DNA of 50,082 nucleotides. Source: an uncultured Lachnospiraceae bacterium. GTDB taxonomy: Bacteria > Bacillota > Clostridia > Lachnospirales > Lachnospiraceae. Where the stretch lies: assembly GCA_934418055.1 (NCBI GenBank), contig CAKRWX010000001.1:1-50082 (forward strand). Reading direction: 5' to 3'. A program made the translations under genes and the position numbers. Below the pieces are notes generated by a model. It was given only the letters and a program-made list of their open reading frames with translations. It was not told the origin of the DNA and did not search any database. Positions 1-9,194 of this stretch are shown one piece after another (the first letter of the stretch is position 1; every line of letters begins with the position of its first letter).

Positions 1-92
1 GTCAGAAGTTCGACGCAAGCTTGCTTGCAGGAGAATTTTTGAGGAACACAGAGCAATCCGGGGTATCATAGCATAATTACGGAGGATATTTT

Positions 93-551
93 ATGGACGA
101 TTATCATAACAGTAATCAGAACCAGCCCGAATCATCGGATAACAGCTGGCAGTCTGACAACTCGCAGCCACAGAGCAACACTCAGAACAGCGATCAGAAC
201 AACAATCCGAATGACTACCAGAATAATTACCAAAATAACTACCCATACGAAGCACCTCAAAAAGAGACCAACCGCCTGGCAGTCGCTTCCATGGTGGTAG
301 GCATCTTTGCCATGCTTACCTGCTGCATTCCATTTATCCAGTTCCCGCTGGCAGTTACCACCATCGTGCTGGTGATCCTTTCCAAGAAGGGAAGGCCATT
401 CAGTGGATTTGCCATCGCCGGTCTGGTTCTTGGTATTCTGGCCGTAATCATCAGCATCGCCATGACCATCTACTGGGGTGTTCTGATCTCACTGATGAAG
501 GATCCGGAATTTATGTCCATCTATAATAATTTACTGGAATCTTACCACTAA
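93..551 (+). CDS. DUF4190 domain membrane protein
   Basis: A 152-residue protein of unknown role. Residues 1-60 are a low-complexity Asn/Gln/Ser/Tyr-rich cytoplasmic-type region. Residues about 62-135 contain two to three hydrophobic segments with the small-residue pattern of DUF4190 (repeated A-x-x-G-I hydrophobic runs around a Cys-Cys and a short Lys-rich loop KKGRPF). The start is supported by a CGGAGG site about 8 bases upstream. It stands alone on the plus strand and converges with the DUF2752 gene across a bidirectional terminator. Family assignment rests on overall pattern and is fairly secure; function is unknown. Confidence 0.8.
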   Translation: MDDYHNSNQNQPESSDNSWQSDNSQPQSNTQNSDQNNNPNDYQNNYQNNYPYEAPQKETNRLAVASMVVGIFAMLTCCIPFIQFPLAVTTIVLVILSKKGRPFSGFAIAGLVLGILAVIISIAMTIYWGVLISLMKDPEFMSIYNNLLESYH

Positions 552-628
552 GTAACGGATTCACTTCAAGTCGAAACGTCCGTGAGACTTGGCGCGTGAT
601 TCTGGTCATCGTAAACTGACACATTCAT

Positions 629-684
629 AAAATGGCCTGACTGGAGAAAGTCATCATCAGACTTCTTCCAATCAGGCCATTTTC
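629..684. terminator. Bidirectional terminator between convergent genes
   Basis: A long inverted repeat (AATGGCCTGA ... TCAGGCCATT) with an extended inner stem (GGAGAAAGTC / GACTTCTTCC) ends in T-rich sequence on the plus strand and A-rich sequence on the other side. It lies between the DUF4190 gene and the end of the DUF2752 gene, so it can stop transcription from both directions. Confidence 0.85.
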
Positions 685-1044
685 TTATAATCTCTCCGTC
701 AAAAGATCAATCCCATACAAAAGCAGGATATTCTTCAAAACCCAGTTAACCAGGATCACCACGACTCCAAGATAAACGAACTCTTGATACCGTTTCAGAT
801 GGATCTCCGGCTTATGTAACAGCCGTGACAGGCCATACGTAACAAATTCTGTCAGAATGACAGCCACAGCATAAAAGACCAGCGGGTGATAACGGATACT
901 TTTTAAGATCTGTCCGTGCAGCAGATACTTCACTGCTCTGGTGCCACCACAGCCTGGACAGTAAAAACCCGTGATCAGATGAAAAAGGCAGGGAAGTCCC
1001 TGCCTGATATAAATTTCTATAAGTCGAAACATCGATACTCCCAT
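685..1044 (-). CDS. DUF2752 family membrane protein
   Basis: A 119-residue protein with the hallmark CPGCGGTRA motif at about residues 29-37, followed by hydrophobic segments (about 54-75 and 88-111), as in DUF2752 proteins. The function of this family is not established. Its ATG overlaps the aspartokinase stop codon (TAATG arrangement), so it is probably translationally coupled and is the last gene of the ACT-hom-aspartokinase unit. Nothing in the sequence links it chemically to amino-acid synthesis; the coupling may be incidental. Confidence 0.85.
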   Translation of the reverse strand: MGVSMFRLIEIYIRQGLPCLFHLITGFYCPGCGGTRAVKYLLHGQILKSIRYHPLVFYAVAVILTEFVTYGLSRLLHKPEIHLKRYQEFVYLGVVVILVNWVLKNILLLYGIDLLTERL

Positions 1045-2252
1045 TAATCTGCCAGATCAAAGGCGTCATGAACAGCTCTCATGGCGCGCTTCACATCCCG
1101 CTCATCAATCAGGGCAGTGATGCGGATTTCAGAAGTCGCAATCATCTCAGTGTTCACATCTGCACTGTACAACGCTTCAAACATCTTGGCTGCAACGCCC
1201 GGATTACTGCACATACCAGCACCAATGACAGATAATTTAGCCACACCTTCCTCGCTGACGATCTCTCTTGCAGTTAAGGACTCCCGGTTCTCCCGTAACA
1301 GATCCATGGTATCACTTAAGTCTGTCTTGGCAACGGTAAAGGAAATATCTTTTTTGCCCGGCTCCGTCACAGACTGAATGATAATATCGACATTAATATG
1401 ATTTTTCGCTAACAGATTGAATACACGGAAGGTAATTCCCGGCTTGTTCTCCACACCCAGGACAGAAATCCGCGCCACACTGGTATCTGCAGCAACTCCG
1501 CTGATCAGCGTTCTCTCCACTTTGGTCTCCTCCTTCACAATGGTTCCTTCTGCTCTTGTCAGACTTGACAGGACCACTAACTTCACGCCATATTTTTTTG
1601 CCATCTCTACCGAGCGGTTGTGGAGCACTTTAGCTCCAAGGGAGGCAAATTCCAGCATTTCGTCATAGGAAACCTCTGCCAGCTTTCTGGCGTTCGGTAC
1701 AACTCTCGGATCTGCAGTGTAGACGCCTTCCACATCCGTGTAGATTTCGCACACATCTGCATGAAGAGCAGCAGCCAAAGCCACGGCTGTGGTATCTGAA
1801 CCGCCTCTTCCCAAAGTGGTAAAATCATCATATTTGTTGATTCCCTGGAATCCTGTCACGATCACGATACGGCGGGATTCCAATTCATGGCGGATCCGCT
1901 CCGTATCGATCCGTTTCAGTTTGGCAGAACCGTAGGTGGAGGACGTATGCATCACCACCTGGGCTGCATTCAGGGAAACGGCAGGTACTCCCAGGCTGCT
2001 CATAGCCATGGCCATCAGTGCAACGGATACCTGTTCTCCGGTTACTAATAACATATCCAGTTCCCGTTTTGGCGGATTTGGATTGATCTCATGTGCTTTG
2101 GCGATCAGACCGTCTGTGGTCTTGCCCATAGCAGACAGAACAACGACCACGTCATTGCCTTTCTCGTAATCTTCGATGCAGCGTTTTGCCACATTGAAGA
2201 TCCGCTCCTTGTCTGCAACGGAACTTCCGCCAAATTTCTTTACTACTAACAT
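1044..2252 (-). CDS. lysC: Aspartate kinase (aspartokinase)
   Basis: Phosphorylates L-aspartate, the first committed step to lysine, threonine and methionine. The 402-residue protein has the amino-acid kinase N-terminal signature KFGGSS (residues 6-11) and GRGGSDT (148-154). It ends in a regulatory tandem ACT region (about 265-400, including VLGVENKPG and VIGAGM), expected to bind end-product amino acids. Length fits a monofunctional aspartokinase. It lies 93 bases downstream of homoserine dehydrogenase in the same direction. No lysine riboswitch is visible upstream. The symbol lysC is used generically, because the isozyme class cannot be told from sequence reading. Confidence 0.95.
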   Translation of the reverse strand: MLVVKKFGGSSVADKERIFNVAKRCIEDYEKGNDVVVVLSAMGKTTDGLIAKAHEINPNPPKRELDMLLVTGEQVSVALMAMAMSSLGVPAVSLNAAQVVMHTSSTYGSAKLKRIDTERIRHELESRRIVIVTGFQGINKYDDFTTLGRGGSDTTAVALAAALHADVCEIYTDVEGVYTADPRVVPNARKLAEVSYDEMLEFASLGAKVLHNRSVEMAKKYGVKLVVLSSLTRAEGTIVKEETKVERTLISGVAADTSVARISVLGVENKPGITFRVFNLLAKNHINVDIIIQSVTEPGKKDISFTVAKTDLSDTMDLLRENRESLTAREIVSEEGVAKLSVIGAGMCSNPGVAAKMFEALYSADVNTEMIATSEIRITALIDERDVKRAMRAVHDAFDLAD

Positions 2253-2345
2253 ATTGTCAAAAAGCTCCTCTATCTGTATTCCATCTGCTCAGCCTTTTGC
2301 AGATGCAGGCAAAATCCATCCCTGACCCATTTTCTCCATGGGATT

Positions 2346-3572
2346 TTATGCTTCCGCACGGATCACCTGAAGAACTTTGCCGTCAGCAGCCTCAAAAGCA
2401 GCTTTTGCATCCCGGAACTGCTTCTCGTTCAGTACCTCTGTTAAAAGAGCAAATTCATCTGCTCCTTCTAAGGTAATGACCTTACAGGTTCCAAAAAGCT
2501 CCTGCAGCTTATCCTTCTGACTCTCATATACGCCGGAAATACGCACAAAATACTTATGGCTGGAATCTTCCATCGGCTGGATCACCTGTTTTTCACTGGT
2601 CCATCCCAGCGGAATATTGTGATGTAAGTTCTTTGCCTCTTCTATAATATCTGCTACCACTGCACTGGCTGTCGGCAGTTTACCTGCGCCGCTTCCATAG
2701 AACATGGAGGTGCCAAGCATATTGCCCTTTACCATAATGCCGTTAAAAACATCATTCACTGCGTAAAGTGGGTGGGACTTACCGATCATCAATGGAGCGA
2801 CCCAGGCAAAAACCTGATCCCCGTTCATACGGCTGGTTCCAAAAAGCTTAATGGAAGTTCCCATCTTATCTGCATATTTAAAATCGACATCGGTGATCTT
2901 CGTGATTCCCTCTGTCTGGATATCCTCAAAATCCACTTCTTTTCCGGTTGCCATGGCAGTTAAGATCGCGATCTTACGGCAGGTATCATATCCTTCCACA
3001 TCTGCTTCAGGATTACGCTCCGCATAGCCCAGGTCCTGCGCCTCCTTCAGTACTGCGTCAAAGGATGCGCCTTCCTTATCCATCTTTGTCAGGATAAAGT
3101 TCGTGGTACCATTTAAAATTCCGGTGATTTCCCGAATCTGTTCACCCATCAGGCACTCGTATAATGGACGGATGATCGGAATTCCTCCACCGACACTGGC
3201 CTCAAACTGGAAGTTTACCTGTTTTTCTCTTGCAATAGCAAGCAGTTCGGTTCCATGAGCTGCTACCAGGGCCTTGTTGGAAGTCACTACATTCTTTCCG
3301 GCTTCCAGACAGGTCTTAACAAATGGATAGGCCGGATTTAATCCTCCCATGGTTTCTACTACGATCTGAACCTCCGGGTCATCTGCGATCACCTGGAAAT
3401 CATGCACGATCTTGTCCTCTACCGGAGAACCTGGAAAATCCCGCAAATCCAGGATATATTTCACCTGGACCTCCTGTCCAACATTGGCTGCGATCTTATC
3501 TCTGTTACCTGTTAATACCTCATAGACACCAGATCCGATGGTGCCGAATCCCATAATTGCAACTTTGATCAT
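2346..3572 (-). CDS. hom: Homoserine dehydrogenase
   Basis: NAD(P)H-dependent reduction of aspartate semialdehyde to homoserine, the branch to threonine and methionine. It is 408 residues, with a Rossmann start GFGTIGSGVYEV (residues 8-19), a catalytic domain including NGTTNFIL and the AERNPEADVEGYD stretch, and a C-terminal ACT domain (about 325-405), the usual three-part layout. The start lies 6 bases after the stop of the ACT-regulator gene, indicating one operon. A weak hairpin (around 2314-2348) follows it before aspartokinase and could trim read-through, but its T-run is short. Confidence 0.96.
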   Translation of the reverse strand: MIKVAIMGFGTIGSGVYEVLTGNRDKIAANVGQEVQVKYILDLRDFPGSPVEDKIVHDFQVIADDPEVQIVVETMGGLNPAYPFVKTCLEAGKNVVTSNKALVAAHGTELLAIAREKQVNFQFEASVGGGIPIIRPLYECLMGEQIREITGILNGTTNFILTKMDKEGASFDAVLKEAQDLGYAERNPEADVEGYDTCRKIAILTAMATGKEVDFEDIQTEGITKITDVDFKYADKMGTSIKLFGTSRMNGDQVFAWVAPLMIGKSHPLYAVNDVFNGIMVKGNMLGTSMFYGSGAGKLPTASAVVADIIEEAKNLHHNIPLGWTSEKQVIQPMEDSSHKYFVRISGVYESQKDKLQELFGTCKVITLEGADEFALLTEVLNEKQFRDAKAAFEAADGKVLQVIRAEA

Positions 3573-3578
3573 GTCTTC

Positions 3579-4022
3579 TCACTCCCTGGCTAATATTTTT
3601 ACGTAATGGATTCCCTTCATCATCTCGATCTCTTCCACCATGTTCGAAACATCTCCGGTATCAGACAGCACCTCGACACTTAAGGTCAGGGTTGCTACAC
3701 CGTTGACTGGAATACTCTGGTGGATAGTCAGGATGTTCGCCTTGTAAACAGCCACAATATGGAGAAGGTCTGACAAAAGCCCTGGCTCATCGTCCATCTG
3801 GGTCACAAAGGTTACGGTTTTTCCCTTGGCATTATCATAGAATGGGAAAATATCGTCTTTGTACTTATAGAAGGAGCTTCGGCTGATTCCTACTGCTTCC
3901 GTCGCTTCCTGTACCGTGATCACCCGTTCCGATTCCAGAAGTTTTTTGGCCTCTACTACCTTTAAGAGCACCTCCGGCACTGCTTTCTGTTTTACTACAA
4001 AATACTTACTCTTCGTCTCCAT
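3579..4022 (-). CDS. ACT domain-containing HTH-like regulator (PheB/UPF0735 type)
   Basis: A 147-residue protein. Residues about 30-56 form a helix-turn-helix-like segment (VQEATEAVGISRSSFYKYKDD) and residues about 68-145 an ACT domain (DEPGLLSDLLHIVAVYKANI). This matches the UPF0735/PheB-type ACT family found beside homoserine dehydrogenase genes in Firmicutes. I start at 4022 rather than an upstream in-frame codon because GAGAGAGG sits at ribosome-site distance and family members begin near this MET-x-K-x-K-Y-x-V-V. As first gene of the hom-aspartokinase unit, it may sense an amino acid and adjust the pathway; that role is inferred. Confidence 0.85.
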   Translation of the reverse strand: METKSKYFVVKQKAVPEVLLKVVEAKKLLESERVITVQEATEAVGISRSSFYKYKDDIFPFYDNAKGKTVTFVTQMDDEPGLLSDLLHIVAVYKANILTIHQSIPVNGVATLTLSVEVLSDTGDVSNMVEEIEMMKGIHYVKILARE

Positions 4023-4075
4023 GACAATTCCTCTCTCGTGTTCGCACAGCAAATACATCTGTGTTCATGTGAAAG

Positions 4076-4104
4076 ATATTAGCACATTTTATGTTTTGAC
4101 GCAA
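4076..4104 (-). promoter_or_regulatory. Sigma-A-type promoter for ACT-hom-aspartokinase unit
   Basis: On the minus strand, TTGCGT (4104-4099) and TAATAT (4081-4076) are separated by 17 bases. The element begins directly after the prfB stop codon and lies 54 bases upstream of the ACT gene start. Confidence 0.65.
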
Positions 4105-5224
4105 CTATTTTTTCTCTCCTCCGAGACGAATCCATTTCAGATATTCACTGATAAATGGATCCAGATCGCCATCCAGGACTGCGGAAACGTTACCGGTTTC
4201 ATAGCTGGTCCGATGGTCCTTCACCATGGTATATGGCTGGAGCACATAGGAACGGATCTGGCTTCCCCAGCCATTGTCCGCCACATCGCCACGGATCTCG
4301 GATAAGTTCTCTGCATTGGCCTGCTGCTTCAAAATGAACAGCTTGGCCTTCAGCATCTGCATGGCCTTGTCTTTATTCTGGAACTGGGAACGCTCATTCT
4401 GGCACTGTACCACGACGCCTGTTGGAATATGGGTGATTCGGATGGCGGAAGAGGTCTTGTTGATGTGCTGACCACCGGCACCACTGGAACGATAGGTATC
4501 GATCCTTAAATCATCCGGATTGATCTCCACATCCAGATCTTCCTCAATATCCGGCATCACATCGCAGGAAACGAAGGATGTCTGACGCTTTCCAGCCGCA
4601 TTAAACGGTGAGATACGGACCAGACGGTGAACGCCATGTTCGGATTTTAAATAGCCGTAGGCATTCTCCCCATTGATCTGAACGGTTACAGACTTGATCC
4701 CCGCCTCATCGCCGTCCAGATAATCCAGCACTTCCGTGGTAAAGCCCTTCTTGTCTGCCCAGCGGCAGTACATCCGGTACAGCATGCTGCACCAGTCACA
4801 GGACTCGGTTCCACCAGCTCCCGCATTCAGACGGAGAATGGCATTATTATTGTCATATTCACCGGATAATAAGGTGGTAATACGAAGGGATTCCAGCTTG
4901 CTCTCCAGCTCTTCCAGCATCTGGGCGATCTCCGGGATCAGCTCTGGATCATTTTCCTCATATCCCATCTCGATCATGACGCTGATATCCTCATATTCCT
5001 GCTCCAGCGCCTTAAATCCGTTGACGGTATCCTTTAAATTCTTAGCTTCTTTCATCAGTTTGGTGGAACGGTCCGGATCATCCCAGAATCCCGGCTCCTC
5101 CATAGACCTGTCTAACTCGGCAATTCGTTTTTCCTTGTTGTCCAGGTCAAAGTGAATCCCTCACTTCCACTAATGGTTTTTCAAAGGTTGAGAGTGTGTA
5201 CTTAAACTGATCTAATTCTACCAT
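4105..5224 (-). CDS. prfB: Peptide chain release factor 2, with programmed +1 frameshift
   Basis: RF2 recognises UGA and UAA stops and triggers peptide release. The gene is split in two frames. ATG at 5224 gives 25 codons ending CTT at 5150, followed by an in-frame TGA (5149-5147). Skipping one base resumes at GAC (5148) and gives 347 more residues, 372 in total, the normal length. The slip site CTTTGAC with an upstream AGG-GAT internal Shine-Dalgarno-like stretch is the classic RF2 autoregulation site. The body has the SPF anticodon-like tripeptide (VRISPFNAAG) and the catalytic GGQ (SGAGGQHINKTSS). It follows secA in the same direction. Confidence 0.96.
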
Positions 5225-5325
5225 TGTGTCACCTTCTTTCATTTATTATAATGGGTAACTGCCTGGCGTTTCTTCGTGCTTTTCACCAGGATCCTGAATC
5301 CAGGATTTCACAGTTACATTATATG

Positions 5326-5370
5326 AAAACCCCGGCTGCCGGCATTTTCTATCTGCCAAGCAGCCGAGGC
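5326..5370 (-). terminator. Rho-independent terminator after secA
   Basis: On the minus strand, CTCGGCTGC pairs with GCAGCCGGG, with an inner TTGGCA/TGCCGG extension, followed by TTTTC. It lies 57-101 bases beyond the secA stop. A second inverted repeat, TGTAACTCA ... TGAGTTACA, lies right at the end of secA (around 5397-5430). Confidence 0.75.
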
Positions 5371-5426
5371 TTCTCATCAAGCTTATCTTGCGGATCATGT
5401 AACTCAAAAAGTGAAAGCTTTCTGAG

Positions 5427-8003
5427 TTACACCGGTTTCCGTCCACAGCACTGTTTATATTTCTTGCCGCTTCCGCACGGACATGGATCATTTGGATAAA
5501 TCTTCTGCACTTCTTTCTTGATCGGAGCTTTGGCAGAGCTGTCATCACGGTTAGTTCCTGTTACCTTCGCTGCAGGCTCTCTCTCTACCTTCTGCTCAAC
5601 GCGGACATGGAACAGGATGCGGACAGTATCCTCTTTGACTGCTGCGGTCATGCCGTCGAACATCTCGTAAGCACTCATCTTGTACTCAACCAGCGGATCT
5701 CTCTGGCCATAAGCCTGTAAGCCGATGCCCTGGCGCAGCTGATCCATATCGTCGATATGGGACATCCATTTATTATCGATCACTTTCAGGAGAACCACAC
5801 GCTCGATCTCACGGATCTGCTCTGCCTCCGGGAATTCAGCTTCTTTCTCTTCATAGAGTTTTACCGCCTCTTCCTTCAGCATATGGCTCAGTTCCTGTTT
5901 CTTCATGCCGGATCTCTGCTCGTCAGTCAGAGTAATCGTCTTTAATGGAATGATCGGCAGAATCAGGGAATTCAGTTCTCCTAAATCCCAGTTATCTGCA
6001 GTGGTATCCTCTGGAATCGCCATATCTACCGCATGCTCAACAATGTCAGTGATCATCTTTAAGATCACATCGCGCATGTTGTCACCATCCAGTACCTTGC
6101 GGCGCTCTGCGTAGATCACCTCACGCTGTTCATTGTTAACCTCATCGTATTTTAACAGATTTTCACGGATACCATAGTTATTGTTCTCGATCTTCTGCTG
6201 TGCCTTCTCGATGGCAGAAGAAAGCATCTTGTGCTCGATCTGCTCGCCTTCTGGAACACCTAATGCGTTAAACATATTCATCAGACGCTCAGAACCAAAC
6301 AGTCTCATCAGATCGTCTTCCAGGGACAGGTAGAATCTGGACTCACCCGGATCGCCCTGACGGCCGGAACGGCCGCGCAGCTGGTTATCAATACGTCTGG
6401 ACTCATGACGCTCCGTACCGATGATCTTTAAGCCGCCTAAAGCTCTTGCCTCATCATCCAGTTTGATATCGGTACCACGGCCTGCCATGTTGGTAGCGAT
6501 GGTAACTGCCTTATGAACACCTGCCTGAGCGATGATCTCAGCCTCGATCTCATGATATTTTGCATTTAATACCTTGTGCGGGATGCCGCGCTTATTTAAC
6601 ATACGGCTTAACATCTCAGAAGTCTCGATGGTGATGGTACCAACCAGAACCGGCTGACCCTTCTTGTATGCCTTCTCCACCTCATCCACAACGGCTTTGA
6701 ATTTTTCTTTCTTGGTCTTGTATACAGCGTCATCTAAATCAATACGGGCAACTGGTTTGTTGGTCGGGATCGCGATGGCGTCCATATAGTAGGTATTACG
6801 GAACTCTTTTTCCTCAGTCAGAGCAGTACCGGTCATGCCTGCTTTCTTCCGGAACTTATTAAAGAAGTTCTGGAACGTGATGGTCGCCAGAGTCTTGCTC
6901 TCACGGCGGACATTCACATGCTCTTTTGCCTCGATTGCCTGATGGAGACCATCCGAATAGCGGCGTCCCGGCATAATACGTCCGGTAAATTCATCAACGA
7001 TCAGAACCTCGTCATCTTTTACCACATAATCCTTATCACGGAACATCAGGTTGTGGGCACGCAGAGCCAGGATGATGTTATGCTGGATCTCCAGATTCTC
7101 CGGATCTGCCAGGTTGTCAATATGGAAGAACTGCTCTACCTTCTTGACACCATCCTCCGTTAAGTTGACAACCTTATCCTTCTCATTGACAACAAAATCT
7201 CCGGTCTCCTCGATGTCCTCTCCCATGATGGCGTTCATCTTGGTAAACTCGCCGGAAGCCTCGCCGCGGACAAGCTGTTTTGCTAAAATGTCGCAGACCT
7301 CATAAAGTTTGGTGGATTTACCACTCTGACCGGAAATGATCAGAGGAGTTCTCGCCTCATCGATCAGAACAGAGTCCACCTCATCGATGATCGCATAATC
7401 CAGATCACGCAGAACCATCTGTTCCTTATAAATAGCCATGTTATCACGCAGATAATCGAAGCCCAACTCGTTGTTGGTCACATAAGTGATATCGCAGGCA
7501 TACGCTTTCTTTCTTTCTTCCGGAGTCATGGCGTTTAATACCACACCTACGGTCAGGCCCAGGAACTCATGAACCTGTCCCATCTGCTCCGCATCTCGCT
7601 TTGCCAGATAGTCATTGACCGTAACGATATGCACACCCTTGCCCATTAAGGCATTTAAATAAGCCGGAGCTGTGGATACCAGGGTTTTACCTTCACCGGT
7701 TTTCATCTCAGCGATACGTCCCTGATGCAGAACGATACCACCAACTAACTGAACCGGGTAATGCTCCATATTTAATACTCGTCTGGCCGCCTCACGGACC
7801 GTTGCGAATGCCTCTGGAAGAATATCGTCCAGGGTTTCACCATTTGCCAGGCGCTCTTTGAAAATCCGGGTACGGTCTCTTAACTGCTCATCAGTCAGAG
7901 CCATCATTTCTGGACGCATGGCTACAATCTTATCTACGATCGGGTATATTAATTTCAGTTCGCGCTCGCTATGAGTACCGAACACCTTTTCAAAGAGATT
8001 CAT
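5427..8003 (-). CDS. secA: Preprotein translocase ATPase SecA
   Basis: Motor of the Sec pathway; it binds SecYEG (secY is at 32.5 kb) and drives secreted proteins such as the three cell-wall-binding proteins in this window across the membrane. It is 858 residues with Walker A MKTGEGKT (100-107), Walker B-type DEVD, the GRGTD and GRSGRQGD helicase motifs, and a C-terminal zinc-binding tail [13 protein letters not shown] (SEC-C motif). This tail is typical of a full-length SecA1 with a linker of variable sequence. The start is preceded by AGGAGTGTGATTC. A single sigma-A promoter lies about 50-80 bases upstream. Confidence 0.98.
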   Translation of the reverse strand: MNLFEKVFGTHSERELKLIYPIVDKIVAMRPEMMALTDEQLRDRTRIFKERLANGETLDDILPEAFATVREAARRVLNMEHYPVQLVGGIVLHQGRIAEMKTGEGKTLVSTAPAYLNALMGKGVHIVTVNDYLAKRDAEQMGQVHEFLGLTVGVVLNAMTPEERKKAYACDITYVTNNELGFDYLRDNMAIYKEQMVLRDLDYAIIDEVDSVLIDEARTPLIISGQSGKSTKLYEVCDILAKQLVRGEASGEFTKMNAIMGEDIEETGDFVVNEKDKVVNLTEDGVKKVEQFFHIDNLADPENLEIQHNIILALRAHNLMFRDKDYVVKDDEVLIVDEFTGRIMPGRRYSDGLHQAIEAKEHVNVRRESKTLATITFQNFFNKFRKKAGMTGTALTEEKEFRNTYYMDAIAIPTNKPVARIDLDDAVYKTKKEKFKAVVDEVEKAYKKGQPVLVGTITIETSEMLSRMLNKRGIPHKVLNAKYHEIEAEIIAQAGVHKAVTIATNMAGRGTDIKLDDEARALGGLKIIGTERHESRRIDNQLRGRSGRQGDPGESRFYLSLEDDLMRLFGSERLMNMFNALGVPEGEQIEHKMLSSAIEKAQQKIENNNYGIRENLLKYDEVNNEQREVIYAERRKVLDGDNMRDVILKMITDIVEHAVDMAIPEDTTADNWDLGELNSLILPIIPLKTITLTDEQRSGMKKQELSHMLKEEAVKLYEEKEAEFPEAEQIREIERVVLLKVIDNKWMSHIDDMDQLRQGIGLQAYGQRDPLVEYKMSAYEMFDGMTAAVKEDTVRILFHVRVEQKVEREPAAKVTGTNRDDSSAKAPIKKEVQKIYPNDPCPCGSGKKYKQCCGRKPV

Positions 8004-8051
8004 GAATCACACTCCTATTTTACTATAATAATTTACGATACAATCTTATAT

Positions 8052-8080
8052 ATTGTAGCACTAACCGCGGGTTTATTCAA
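8052..8080 (-). promoter_or_regulatory. secA: secA promoter
   Basis: On the minus strand, TTGAAT (8080-8075) and TACAAT (8057-8052) are separated by 17 bases, about 50 bases upstream of the secA ATG. It fires leftwards, away from the DnaA-box array. Confidence 0.75.
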
Positions 8081-8185
8081 CTAAATCGGCCTTTGTTCAC
8101 AATTTTTTTACTTTTCAAGATGACATAATATTTTTCTTTACGGTAAACCTGTCATATTGCACAAAAATTATGTTCGATTCTGGGG

Positions 8186-8313
8186 TTGTCCACATTATCC
8201 ACACTTTTCCACATTTACTTTTGCAATGAGTTATCCCCACACAATTTCCAGTCAATTTCTGGAAAAATGAGTTATGCACAGAGTTATCCACATTATCCAC
8301 ATGCTTTTCCACT
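8186..8313 (+). promoter_or_regulatory. Array of DnaA-box-like 9-mers
   Basis: Eight same-strand copies of TTATCCACA or close variants lie within 128 bases. They are 8186 TTGTCCACA, 8195 TTATCCACA, 8205 TTTTCCACA, 8231 TTATCCCCA, 8272 TTATGCACA, 8284 TTATCCACA, 8293 TTATCCACA and 8305 TTTTCCACT. Three are perfect. The array falls into two similarly spaced triplets (8186/8195/8205 and 8284/8293/8305). It sits in the secA-hpf divergent intergenic region (8004-8525, no gene), with a very AT-rich stretch on its right (8346-8465). DnaA binding is inferred from the consensus. Confidence 0.75.
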
Positions 8314-8465
8314 GTTCATTTCATCCACCTGGTTGTCTGCTCCTTCGACTGTTTTTTTGTACAGATGTCATAAATTTTGTTTTTTTGACAAAATTTTTTC
8401 GCCTTAGAATCCATGTATTTCTTATAATAAATCAAAAAATTGTCACTACATTTCACAAGATTTGA

Positions 8466-8494
8466 TTGAATAATTCATACATCTGTGGTATACT
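8466..8494 (+). promoter_or_regulatory. hpf: hpf promoter (extended -10)
   Basis: TTGAAT (8466-8471), a 17-base spacer and TATACT (8489-8494), with TG one base before the -10 (extended -10). It lies 32 bases upstream of the hpf ATG. Confidence 0.75.
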
Positions 8495-8525
8495 GGAATC
8501 ATCTCAAAAGAAGGAGTTGATTCGT

Positions 8526-9059
8526 ATGCGTTATACTATTACTGGAAGAAATATAGAGGTAACCCCTGGATTACGAGATGCCGTACAGGAAAAGCTTGGA
8601 AAACTGGAATGTTACTTCACTCCTGATACCGAAATTTATGCAACTCTCAGTGTTCAGAAAGATGTTCAGAAGATCGAGGTTACGATCCCTGTGAAAGGAA
8701 GCATCATCCGTGCGGAAGAGTCCAGCAACGATATGTATGTTTCCATCGATCTGGTAGAAGAGATCATTGAACGCCAGATCCGTCGTTACAGAAAGAAACT
8801 AATCGACAAAAAGCAGGCTGCACAGTCTTTCTCCCAGATCTTTATTGAAGAGGCAGAGGAAGCAGAAGCAGAGGAAGCGATCAACATCGTTAAGACCAAA
8901 CGTTTCGGTATGAAACCAATGTTCCCAGAAGATGCATGTGTAGAGATGGAGCTGCTTGGACATAATTTCTATATGTTCTTAAACGCAGAGACTGATCAGG
9001 TGAACGTGGTTTACAAACGAAAAAATCATACATACGGTCTGATTGAACCGGAATTTTAA
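8526..9059 (+). CDS. hpf: Ribosome hibernation promoting factor, long form
   Basis: A 177-residue long-form HPF (RaiA/YvyD family) that binds the 30S subunit and pairs 70S ribosomes into inactive 100S dimers. The N-terminal domain (about 1-100, beginning MRYTITGRNIEVTPGLRD) carries the S30AE fold. A Glu-rich linker leads to the C-terminal dimerisation domain (about 120-177, KTKRFGMKPMFPEDACVEMELLGH). The start at 8526 is chosen over an upstream in-frame ATG because AAGGAG (8511-8516) precedes it and the upstream codons overlap the promoter. It is monocistronic, ending in a strong terminator. Confidence 0.96.
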   Translation: MRYTITGRNIEVTPGLRDAVQEKLGKLECYFTPDTEIYATLSVQKDVQKIEVTIPVKGSIIRAEESSNDMYVSIDLVEEIIERQIRRYRKKLIDKKQAAQSFSQIFIEEAEEAEAEEAINIVKTKRFGMKPMFPEDACVEMELLGHNFYMFLNAETDQVNVVYKRKNHTYGLIEPEF

Positions 9060-9073
9060 AATAGGATAATGAA

Positions 9074-9116
9074 TGGCTGTCTCTGCATCTTCTACGCGGA
9101 GACAGCTATTTTTTTC
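9074..9116 (+). terminator. Terminator after hpf
   Basis: GCTGTCTC (9076-9083) pairs with GAGACAGC (9099-9106), followed by a run of seven T. Confidence 0.9.
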
Positions 9117-9194
9117 GGGGAAATGTTTCATCTGTGATTACCGTTTGAAGCACGGAATGGACATTTTTGCGAAACAATTTACAGGAGAATCGAT

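Noticed and set aside
2253..2345. Lysine riboswitch before aspartokinase
   Set aside because: The gap is only 93 bases and shows none of the long multi-helix conserved core; only a weak hairpin is seen.
8004..8525. Chromosomal replication origin (oriC) at the DnaA-box array
   Set aside because: No dnaA, dnaN or rpmH is nearby, and the highly expressed ribosomal operons to the right would then be transcribed head-on against the fork. A secondary DnaA-binding locus is more consistent.
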